Source: Paramacrobiotus metropolitanus (taxonomy: Eukaryota > Tardigrada > Eutardigrada > Parachela > Macrobiotidae). From it: a stretch of DNA of 64,000 bases. The first letter of the stretch is position 1, and the number at the start of each line of letters is the position of its first letter. The position numbers and the translations under genes were made by a program. The notes beneath the pieces were generated by a model. The model saw only the letters and a list, made by a program, of their open reading frames with translations, was not told where the DNA came from and did no database searches. The stretch is taken from assembly GCF_019649055.1 (NCBI RefSeq), contig NW_026570297.1, forward strand, positions 310,001 to 374,000, read 5' to 3'. Of this stretch, positions 33,967 through 43,789 are shown piece after piece.

Positions 33967-35767
33967 ATGTCGGCAATGTTTTATACAGCCTCTTTGGCTT
34001 TTCTCCTGTGTAGCTTCCAGTTAGCTACCTCTTCACCGTTAGGCTTTCGTGAAAACTACGAGGAAGATTTGGCTCAAGCTTTAAATGGGGGTTCCATTGC
34101 ATACGATCAGCAGCAAGCGCTTGACGACGCTTTAACGAGTGAAGAGCTGAGAGAATTGTACGATTCGGTGAGCGACGATAGTACTACCATTTCCCCAGCA
34201 GAAGAAACATTCACGGAAGAACCCGAAATAAGTACTGATGCCACATTCCCGGACAACCATGAGGAGACGGAAGTGACCGCCACAGAAGAAACCGTTACGG
34301 AAGCACCCGTCGAGGATGAGGAAGAAGACATTTTCGCAGGTTTTCAAACAGAATCACCGGATGAGGAAGAACCGGCAACGACAGCATCACCGGCAGATGA
34401 CGATGGTCTGGTTGAAACATTACCAGAAGAAACCGATGAAACAACTGAGCCCCCATTGGTGGACGACGATGAGGCAACGGAAGAGGCGGTAACAGAAGAA
34501 ACAGTTACGGCAGCGCCAATCGAGGATGATGACATTTTCGCCAGTGTTCAAACAGAATCACCGGATGAGGATGAACCGGCAACGACAGCATCACCGGCAG
34601 ATAACGATGACCTGGTTGAAACCGTCACAGAAGCCGTAACGGCGGCACCGGAAGAGGCTGCCGACGAGTATGATGAGGAAACATCCGCAACGGAAGTTGT
34701 TATTTTTCCGCATGAGGAAGTGGAGGCTACAACGGTAGCACCGGTTTCGGATGACGTCAGTGATGACGATGACACTGCGTTAATATTAATACCGCCGGCA
34801 CCAATAACCAATGATCACTTCCTCCCTAATTTGCCAGTGGTAATCGAAATTGCAGGCGACAACAATGAAGACAACTCTGGAGCAACTGCAACAGATGAGG
34901 AAGCGATTGCTACAACGGAAGCATCCGTTCCGGATGACGTCGGTGCCGACGATGAAGCTTTGCTCGGAACTATACCGGCCGCGCCGACGCTGAGGAATAA
35001 TGATGACTTTCCCCCTTGGGATTGGTCCGTCCGAGGGCCTTGGATTTATCCTGGCAGTCCGGTAGTTGATTTGACCAATACGGGTGACGAGGACTTATTC
35101 TCATCATTAAACAATACAATGCCATCAACCACTGCTGTGGAACCTCTTTGGAATCCAATGATGCCTCCGAACTTTGGATTGCATGAGACAGCGCGCATTG
35201 ACGATCTGAACATCCCTATGCCCACATTTCACTTTGCTGCGCTGCAACCTTTCGCCGGTAGTAGTTATGAAATGGACGTTGATTCGGATGCAACCGATAT
35301 GCAGCTGTCGTTGTTCTGGCGTCTCAACAGCGTGGCCAGAAAAGCATGCAATTCGTACATGTACAGTTTACCGACTCCACCGGAAATGGCCGGAAAACTG
35401 ATGACACTTCTGAAATCGGAGCTCCCGTTGTATAAATGGAATGTGTTCATCGGCTATGCTCTCCCGGACACACTGAAGGTAAATTAATTTCAATGACTGC
35501 ACAGTGTCACTTTGTCACTTACAAAATTTTTTTGGTAGAATTTTTTTAACTAAGCAGTGGATCGAAACTGCATATCTGTAGTATTATGACTGCGATATCC
35601 CTTAAAAGTGTAGTCGGATGTAAGAATTCGTCAGTATAATGTATTAACTGATTCTTATTTTGCAGTACACCTATCAGGGCCGTTATAAAGGAACCTGCAA
35701 TGGAAATACGTACTTCATCTGGTACAGCTACAGTGATACCGAAGCCACTAATAAGGACACTAACTAA
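33967..35767 (+). CDS. Secreted acidic repeat protein with C-terminal LC8-like domain
   Basis: Exons 33967-35478 and 35666-35767 (GTAAAT donor, TTTTGCAG acceptor, phase 0), 537 residues. The signal peptide is about residues 1-22 (MSAMFYTASLAFLLCSFQLA). Residues 30-400 are extremely acidic and Thr/Ala/Pro-rich, with two near-identical copies of a unit containing TESPDEEEPATTASPAD, also nearly identical in DNA. The last 90 residues (LNSVARKACNSY, LLKSELPLYKWNVFIGYALP, YTYQGRYKGTCNGNTYFIWY) align in order with LC8 dynein light chain (helices, then WHCIVG...F.YF), although LC8 is normally cytosolic. The same domain and intron position recur in the gene at 42.0-42.6 kb. An AATAAA overlaps the stop codon at 35766-35771. 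The LC8 relationship is inferred from pattern. Confidence 0.85.
34326..34630 (+). repeat. Internal coding repeat in the acidic protein gene
   Basis: Two copies of a roughly 75-base segment, starting TTTTCAAACAGAATCACC at about 34338 and GTTCAAACAGAATCACCGGA at about 34548, differ at only a few bases. The flanking acidic Thr/Glu codons are also related. It looks like a recent in-frame tandem duplication of about 210 bases. Confidence 0.8.
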
Positions 35768-35771
35768 TAAA

Positions 35772-36740
35772 CTGGTCTACATTTTAACCAAAATTTGATA
35801 CTGCACAGAAAGTACCATTCTGGCTCAGCTATTTAATGCCGCTTCCGGTGTATATTTTGGGCTTTCCTAGCTGTATGTGTTTCTATAATTGTTTTATAAT
35901 TTGATTCAGCCAAATTGCTCCTGTTACTTTTTGGCGGTACTGTGTGACGTACCGATTAGGCTTGTGTCGCTGTGATGGGTCTACAAAATTAGTATGAAGA
36001 AGAATGAATGAGCGCGAAAACCGATAGACAAAAGACTTACATATGGCCGGTAAAAACCGGAAGGAAAAAACTAAATATCCATGTAGCATTTTTATTAACG
36101 GAAACCGGTTCGTATTTTTTAAATTAAATGATAATCTGCATAATGCAGTGAAGAGGGGATATCCATCCACAATTTCCGTAAAGTTTTTAACGGATGCATC
36201 CATATGATCACGCATATATTGTACGGTACTGGAGCTGCAAAATTACAGTTGCTTGTACTGTAGTATAATTTTGCGGAAAAAAGCTGCAGTGAACATGCAG
36301 CTGCATGACTACTGAGTAGTACTGACTACTACCAAAACTAAATTACGTATGAATACATTTTCAGCGTGTATTTATCCAGCATTAAGTTAAAGGAATTTTT
36401 TGGGTATTGCACCGTGGCACTGGAAACGCCTATTACACACAAGTGCTGCATCAGTTGTTTTACAACAGAGCACCTTTTTGATGAAAACAATATTAAGTAC
36501 AGTCATTTTTAGGATAGTTAAATAAACGGGTTACAATACAGAATGACGATGCACATGATTGGGAACGACTTCGATGGTTGCCATTTAATAAGTATACATA
36601 CATAGTAAAACAGTATGCCTAATGGAGTTTGTTTTATTTGTCTGCGCCATAAACTACATAAATCTGGCAATGCCGTACTAAAATTATTGTTGTTATCTTG
36701 TTCTTGTATTACCGTGCAAAACAATGAGATAACTTAACGA
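35772..36740. other. Intergenic, nothing recognised
   Basis: AT-rich with short frames only. Confidence 0.6.
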
Positions 36741-36959
36741 CCAAAAACAAATCGATGTCTTTTTCGAGTAGCAATTATATAACTATGTAATATGTACAAA
36801 CAGATACCATCAAGTCTGACTGTATGCAATCTGCTCTGCGTTCATTGTTTTTATTCGCTCTCCAAGATAATATTTGTGCTGTTATACTCCAGATGCAATG
36901 TTCTAACATGTAAGGTCACATCAGCATTAGGTGGAAAACACAAGTACCGTTAAATTATA
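36741..36959 (+). repeat. 219-bp direct repeat, left copy
   Basis: Identical by eye, base for base, to 39523-39741. The pair brackets the retroelement remnant at 36960-39522. It is too long for a normal target-site duplication. Confidence 0.95.
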
Positions 36960-37176
36960 GGACAGTTAGCTAGCTAAGTGAAGTTAAATTCGTGGTAAAT
37001 TCCATGTACTTCTTTGTTTCGCGCAGGCTCAGCCCACTTTCTTTGTCATGCCTGGCGAATACGTGTTAGCTGCCGCCGACCGTGCACCGGCCCGATGCCT
37101 TTCGCATTCTGTTCCGATCAGTCGTGTTGTCGAGCTGTTGTTTATCATTGCGTTGATTAGCTCTCTGTTTCATTTC
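36960..37176 (+). repeat. Split direct repeat A1
   Basis: Starts GGACAGTTAGCTAGCTAAG. Repeated with small differences at 39176-39397. Confidence 0.9.
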
Positions 37177-38667
37177 AGCACTTATTTTCCTCAACAGTTT
37201 GATAAAATTAGAGAGTAATTCCACCTGTGGAATCGGTACATAATGCCTCCAGCCACCAGAAGCAAGAAGACGGCCAAAAACACCGAGAGCCCCTCGCCAA
37301 AAGTACCACCAAAACAGCGCCTGAAAAGCATCATAGTTCGCCCTGAACCATCTGGATCGAGTGAAGTTCAATTAGTAGAACCTACTCTTCAGTCTGTCCT
37401 TCAGCAGCAAAAACATCAGCAACAGCTGGACTCGCTGCTCGCCGTAATGAACTCAGCTGCCTCAAGCGGTGCGCCCTTGTCCCTTCGTCAAACCTTCAGA
37501 TCCAGCTTGGTGACGACTTCGGGAGAATCGTGCATCAGGTGGACTCCGTAAACAAGGCAGATGGCGGAAAACGCAAGCGCCGTAGAAATCGAGGTGAGAA
37601 AAGTGGTTCCTCATCCTCTGAACAGGACAGCGACAGCAATAGCTCGCCAGAGCGTAGCGCAGCACTACAGCGCCATGGCGACCGAGATGCTCGGCCGCTT
37701 AGGGCCACCAGTGCTGCAGCCATCTACGTCTGATTACTCTGTTCATCAGCTGCCATCGATTCCTGATAAAAAGCTACGAAAAACTGCTGGACGAGGAGTA
37801 TGTGGACTTCGATCTGTTGCTGCGGCGAAACAGGGTCGAGAAGCCCAAAAACTGCAGTCTAATCTGTCCTTTGTGGACGGGAAAATGACGCTCACCCTGA
37901 AGATGGCAAAGTCAGAATTGACTCGTTCGAGGCATGGGCAGGAGCCTTTCCGTATTTGCCAGCTACCGCATCACCGTCGCACCGATGTTATCTGCGAAGT
38001 TTTTTAAATATCTGGCCATTATTGCGTCGTACGCTGAGCGTGATGTCCCGACCGCTAACTGGCTTGGTACGACAGGCAGTTCCGTGCGTTTATTACCAGC
38101 CACCCGCGGGAGTACGATCTCTGGGCGCATCAGCACGAAGATACGTACATTGATTGTATCCAGAACCCGCTTGTACACGCGTGTAGAGCCGACTGACAAT
38201 ATTCGCCGCGTGAAGGAGCAAAGAAGGACGACGAATGCCGCAATTGTGGCATGGCTGGGCTTTATTAGCAGCTGCCCGCTGCCACGGAAGGGCAACCAGG
38301 TTATGGGCAGCCATCCAAAACGTCGCCGCCGCTGAAGGAGAAGTATGTCGCAATTTTAATTTCGGCAGCTGCAACGCCTGCAAAGCGCACCGGATTCACA
38401 CTTGTTTCGTGTTAGATTCCACCGGGCCGTCAACTGCACGAAAACCGACCCTTGAGGTGACACTGCCGGTGGATGCGCGTTCCCATGCGCCACGCCTTCG
38501 CCATCGCCGGACTGCTTGCCTGACTGTCTCCATAAATGACAAGATAAAACCAACTTTACGATGGCCGCATCGGTGTGCCTGAACCTGAACCCTACCCAGC
38601 CGGGCGCTGGTGATGTCATCACACAGCCGCTACCCTCAACACCTCGGGTCACCTCAACTTATAACCT

Positions 38668-39130
38668 TTACCGGACCGGACAGATTGTTTGGGGGCAGTC
38701 GGGCGAAAGTGGGTATCGGACACACGTCAAGGTGAGGTCGCACCTGCACTTCATTGTCGCATACGCCGCCGCGCCGACCTGCACCACCGCAAACATGTAA
38801 TCTCATCCGTCGCTACATGCTCATTCAGTCACAATCGTCGCTTAGGCACAATGCCACCGGACACTGGATGGATATCGCCGTTAGAACCGCTAACCAACTG
38901 CCTGACAGCGAAATCCAGCTGGACCGACGCTGGCGAAGCATCTGCCTTACTGGTACATTTCACCACACCGGACCACCTCCTATCGTGAACTCTTACCGGA
39001 CGGAGTAATTTGTTTTGGGGCAGTCGGGTGGAAGTGGGGATATCGGAAGCTCGAACCGGTGAGGTCATCACCTGCACCTTCGACTTAGCATATGCCGCCG
39101 CGCCGCCGACCTGCTCTACCCGCAAACGCC
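38668..39130 (+). repeat. B-type repeats of the retroelement
   Basis: Two related units of about 135 bp at 38668-38801 and 38992-39130 share GGGGCAGTCGGGTGGAAGTG and a GCCGCCGCGCCG tract. A third, short copy is at 39472-39512, downstream of A2. Confidence 0.8.
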
Positions 39131-39175
39131 CAATTACTTCCGCTGCTCTCATACGGAATTTCCACAAAATTTAAA

Positions 39176-39397
39176 GGACAGTTAGCTAGCTAAGTGAAGT
39201 TAAATTCGTAGTAAATTCCATGTACTTCTTTGTTTCGCGCAGGCTCAGCCCACTTTCTTTGTCATGCCTGGCGAATACGTGTTAGCTGCCGCCGGCCGTG
39301 CACGCGGCCCGATTGCCTTTCGCATTCTGTTCCGATCAGTCGTGTTGTCGAGCTGTTGTTTATCATTGCGTTGATTAGCTCTCTCCTGTTTTCATTT
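39176..39397 (+). repeat. Split direct repeat A2
   Basis: Second copy of A1, lying between two B-type repeats. Differences include GTGG/GTAG and small indels in the CCGTGCAC region. Confidence 0.9.
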
Positions 39398-39522
39398 ACC
39401 ACCCACCCACCCTACAAGGTGGCGTTTTATGTTATTGCTTTCGCAACTGTCCTGTTACTCAGTGCAATAAACGGGGGCAGTCGGGTGGAAGTGGGGATAT
39501 CGGAAGCGGGGGATATCGGATA

Positions 39523-39741
39523 CCAAAAACAAATCGATGTCTTTTTCGAGTAGCAATTATATAACTATGTAATATGTACAAACAGATACCATCAAGTCTG
39601 ACTGTATGCAATCTGCTCTGCGTTCATTGTTTTTATTCGCTCTCCAAGATAATATTTGTGCTGTTATACTCCAGATGCAATGTTCTAACATGTAAGGTCA
39701 CATCAGCATTAGGTGGAAAACACAAGTACCGTTAAATTATA
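39523..39741 (+). repeat. 219-bp direct repeat, right copy
   Basis: Exact duplicate of 36741-36959, immediately after the retroelement remnant. Confidence 0.95.
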
Positions 39742-40136
39742 TGACAATTTTAGTTTTATAAAATGCATATGCGGTAGTAATCAAATGCATATCGGAAATC
39801 CGATCAACCCGATCTGGGAGTGGTAGCACCGACAGTTCGAGGTGTCGATGCAATAAGAGATGCATCGCACTGGCTTTTGTTGATACGGAATACGCGATAC
39901 CGGTAGGTAAGCCTAAAATACAAATTATTTGTTAATAAAATATCTGCTTTTCAATAGAAACTGCACTTTCGTCCTCTCTTCCTCACGACATTACTTTGTC
40001 CGCTTGTCGCATTTAAGCTAGTGAAATCTTTTTCATGTACAACGAAGACGTTAATACTTACTACTTTTTAATATTATGACAATAGAGAAATCGAATAATT
40101 AACCGGTTTTCTTAAATCGCAATGGGATAACGAACG
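39742..40136. other. Intergenic, nothing recognised
   Basis: No frames or repeats of note. It may contain the true last exon of the gene at 40.1-41.4 kb. Confidence 0.5.
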
Positions 40137-41379
40137 TTAGATATGAGTTAGATAATCATTCGATGCGCAAATAACATATCTATCTGTTGTTATTTGTTTA
40201 TATCTATCTGTTCGCACGTACGTCACAGAGTTCATTTTTCCCGGATGGAACTTCGGCACACATTCGGCGACGGGTGACCACTGCGCCTCAATTTCCGACT
40301 CGGCCGCTTTACGGGTGATGGGGCACTGCCATTGGTTGATTTGGTCGTTATGGCTGGCAGGATCGTAATCCTCAGCGTACACTCGCAAAACCGCATCCTA
40401 TATGAAAATTAAAATTATAAGTACAGATTTCTGCTTGCAGAACCAATTACAATATATATGCCACATCTGTAGCATGTTGACCAACTGATTATGATTTATG
40501 GGAAAAAATGGTGACGCAACCCCTAATATTACATGAATCGCGTACTTTGTACGGTTTCGCACAGCTGTCTCGTTTTATCTTCTTGTTGATCAGCGGACTG
40601 TTAACATTGTCCGCTTCGAAAACCTGCGGCCAATATTCCACAGCCACGGCACCGGGCCACTCAGCGTTCGGTCGATCGCTGCAAAAAAACGGGGAAAACA
40701 ATTTAATCGAGGTCGAATAAACTAAAGTTATTATGAATTTATCATTAACATGTTTAAATATATGTCTTCGAAATCTTGATGTTTTTTGCCTGTGCCTCGC
40801 ACTGATCTAAAATGTGCCTTGCACTGATTTAAGTAAAACTCCTTACATTAACAGAGTTAGCAATATACTCCTATAGCATTAATGGATCTCCGGATCCACG
40901 TGGAAAAATCAAAAAATAATTTAATCAAATAATGTTTAACAATGATTTTAGCTAAAAAATTTATTAATTTTTTAGATGTTCTTATTATGTTAATTATAAT
41001 TGCTAAAATTTTAGTAACTACCGGCAAAATATTTATTAATAGTCTTACGTGTCAAGATGAGCAAAAACTCTGGGGTCACAAGCGCCGAAAGTATCACAAT
41101 AAGCATTATTGGCGGTCACTCCACCGTCATTTGTTAGTTTGATCAGTTCCGCTTCCACGCGGATGTACTGATCATTGGGATCTCCCAGATGGGCCGTGCC
41201 ACGTCCGCGTGTTGCTGCTCCGTATAATCGCTCGGCAAACGCCGTCGACAACACCTATAATAATATGAATTAAAAATTTTACCGTAACAGTCCAGATTCC
41301 CGTGTTTGGAATATAATGGGAATTGTTCGAAACATATCCAACGTACCAGACAGAGAGTAATTACCCCCAGATACCTCAT
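40137..41379 (-). CDS. Unrecognised secreted Cys-containing protein
   Basis: Exons 41379-41347, 41254-41049, 40678-40546 and 40397 downward, with phases 0, 2 and 0 matching at every junction. Exons 1 and 2 together make a good signal peptide (MRYLGVITLCL + VLSTAFA, then ERLYG). The mature part has conserved-looking Cys and turn motifs: NAYCDTFGACDPRVFAHLD, AEWPGAVAVEYWP, LRVYAEDYDP, NQWQCPITR and WSPVAECVP. The N-terminal pattern loosely recalls the C2-like MNNL fold of Notch ligands (CD-x-F-x-x-CDP, then LRVxAxDxD), but I would not assign it. The 3' end is unsure: the frame can run to a stop at 40137, or splice from a GTACGT donor at 40220-40221 to a short unseen exon. About 200 residues. 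Confidence 0.7.
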
Positions 41380-41453
41380 TTCCGTAAAATTTTCTGGCTT
41401 TTTGATGCTTTAAGAAAACTTACATTGAGAAAATAGGAAAATCCAGTCTTACA

Positions 41454-41662
41454 TGTCGTTGGGTGCACGGCCGTGCGAACTGTTAAGTGCACGCAATTGT
41501 CGATCATTATCGATCAGGACGACCTTTGCCTTCACTTTCGCATAAAGGAAACCAGCCTTCTTGTGTGAATCATCAGGCGCTAATTGGCCGGAAGAGGGTT
41601 TGCTTCCGCGTGCTTCCGTGAAACCAAGATTATGCAGAAACTTCCACTCCACTAAGCGTGCC
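41454..41662 (-). other. Orphan exon-like frame related to the downstream gene
   Basis: An open frame reading SSGQLAPDDSHKKAGFLYAK followed by VKAKVVLIDNDRQL ends at a GTAAGA donor (41452-41453) in phase 2, the same phase as exon 41254-41049 next to it. The spacing of D, G, hydrophobic and ND positions resembles that exon, but the Cys pair is missing. It could be a duplicated or mutually exclusive exon, a paralogue fragment, or chance. No start or acceptor could be fixed. Confidence 0.3.
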
Positions 41663-42009
41663 AATTGACTTACAAAATTTATTACCGGTAAACCTTTCAG
41701 GAATTACTTCGCAGACTGTTTAATCTGTATGCGCCGGAAAACAAATGAATCCATTTGAAAGTACAAAATAAAAATCAGAACCATACTAAGCGGTTGAATG
41801 AATGTTGAATTTGCATTTAAATGCAGTAGTTTTTTCGTTCCTCCAAGATTCAAACCATAAAATTAAATTTCAATGAGATTTCTACAGACAGCAAACAATC
41901 CAGGAACGCCGGAAGAAGTACTTGTTGGTTGAACATGATTGTGCTTCACATGATTATAAGCAGGACTGTATCTCAGAATTCTTTTAAGTAATTAAAGTCA
42001 GTCGACAAA

Positions 42010-42623
42010 TCAGGGTCGAGAATTGAACCATACCGCATACTGGTTCTCGTTGCAGGTTCCTCTGTATCGACCTTGGTATGTATACTGCAAAGAGCACATT
42101 TCATCATAACTACATTGGCCACAATGACCTCATGAATAAAGTTTTTACCGTTAAAGACTGTGGTATTTCTTCCCCGACATAAACATGCCAGTAATAATTT
42201 GCATACTCCTTCTTCAGCTGCTTCTTTAAAGAAAGGGCAATTTCCCGCTGCGAGGATGCCGGGTACCGGTTGCAGGCCTGCCTGACCACGTTATCCATGG
42301 TTAGTACCATGGACAGCTTCATCACCGTCTTCTCCATATCGGCTACCGGCCGGTGCTGGGTGGTGCTGTCGGTGTCCGGTGCTTCCGTGGCATGCGTAGG
42401 CAGGTGTCCCATATCCATGTCGCTGTTGGCTTCCCCATCCGCATCCCATTCACCCACTGCATTTCGTATTGTGCGTATTGCTGAAACACAGCATCAGAGT
42501 TTTCGCCTAACAAGTAAAGCAGAAACAAGTAAAGCAGTTTTTACCGGTTGCAGCACTGGGATGCAGAAGTACACTGCAGCACATCAGTGACGATAGCAGA
42601 ATCAGGAAATTATGGATATACAT
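42010..42623 (-). CDS. Small secreted protein with LC8-like domain
   Basis: Exons 42623-42545, 42480-42149 and 42084-42010 (phases 1 and 0), 161 residues. The signal peptide is MYIHNFLILLSSLMCCSVLL up to about residue 25. An acidic linker follows, then a domain with DNVVRQACNRYPASSQREIA, LKKQLKKEYANYYWHVYVG and, across the last intron, YTYQGRYRGTCNENQYAVWF. It is a paralogue of the C-terminal domain of the gene at 33.97-35.77 kb: the YTYQGRY-x-GTCN motif is shared and the intron falls at the same place before YTY. The fold-level match is to LC8 dynein light chain (WHxxVG core); secretion would be an unusual setting. The role is unknown. Confidence 0.85.
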
Positions 42624-43789
42624 CGTTAAAGGTTATTTCTTTGAATATGATCATAAAAAAATCACAATAAATTTAGCAGCACGTGTGCTCTTTCAGCGAA
42701 ACGACATTGTTGTGCAAAAATAGTCGAGCCGGAAACGATACTTATTCTATCGTTCGATCTTGATGTATACTTCTTGTACAGATAATCGTTGTGATCTTTC
42801 CCCGAATGCAAACTGTACCGTTGCTGGTTGTGACGAATGAGGCCATGTGCAAGTTAGCTGCTTACAAAGTATTACCGGTAGTTTTACTCCAAAGATACTT
42901 ACGCGCGGGCTTGACATGGCGCCTAAGTCGGCCTAACACACCCATGTAGTTGTGGTAATATGCGCGGATGGAGTCGAAAAACGAGGCTTCTCCCGTCGGA
43001 ACCTAAATTTTCCATCCCTTTCACTTTCTTTTGTTATGGCCGATTAGGACGCTAAGGTAGAGAGCTGCGCGAGAGTCCTTCTTTAAGTAAGTAGAGAAGG
43101 ACTTTCGCGAATAACGTAAAACCTTATGAGAGGCTCACGTATTACGTAAAATCTTATGGGTGGCGTTAGCAGTAGATGGATACAGTACAGTAATACATGG
43201 ACAAAGGTCACTAAAGAGTGACGGAATGGCCGAAAACGTTGAAAAAGTTGTCGGTAACGTCGAAAACGTTGAAAAAGTCTACAGCTGACCATGAGCTGAA
43301 TGTCCACCATTCGCCATATGTTTTCCGACAGCTTGCAACGTGTTTATTTACTAACCCGGATTCTGTACTCCTTGCGAATACTGTATGTTTTCAAAAGTGT
43401 TTGATTTATTAAAACAAAAAATTGTGAAACGGATATCAGCCAAGATTACATAATTAACATTGTTATTTTGTCGCGTCGCGGTGGTGTTTCAAGAGTGTAC
43501 GTTGGGCGTGTCACTGTGTATCGCCAGTAGCCAGTGGCTACTGGCGATTATGAAAACAATAATTAATTAATTAAACAACAATGTGATGGTCAATATCCGG
43601 TACATTAATGCAGTGTTCACGGTGAAATTGAACCGTACGCACGTATGGCTTTGTTGGTTGTGCAGCAATTACGCACTTTTACAAAAGATCTAAATCCAGC
43701 TCCCAAATTTACAATTTCACAATGCACTGGTAAGCTCCAAAATATAATGCAAATGCATGGTTATTATAATATTTCGCTGGAGCGTATCA
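42624..43789. other. Intergenic with short repeats and a palindrome
   Basis: The string GAAAACGTTGAAAAAG occurs twice near 43225-43278. A perfect 14-bp-arm palindrome, ATCGCCAGTAGCCA with its inverse, lies at 43520-43548. No gene was seen. Confidence 0.7.

Larger units (their letters stand above)
36960..39522 (+). mobile_element. Tyrosine-recombinase (DIRS/Ngaro-like) retroelement remnant
   Basis: The layout matches split direct repeats: A1 (36960-37176), internal gag-like region, B1 (38992-39130), A2 (39176-39397), B2 (39472-39512). A1 and A2 are about 217-222 bp and differ by a few substitutions and small indels. The internal region, from ATG at 37243, has several frame breaks but reads fragments such as DEEYVDFDLLLRRNRVEKP, DSFEAWAGAFPV, YDRQFRAF and a CxxxxxxxxC type zinc motif CRNFNFGSCNACK near 38346. 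This order is typical of gag proteins of YR retrotransposons. Reverse transcriptase, RNase H and recombinase are absent, so the copy is non-autonomous and dead. Confidence 0.6.
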
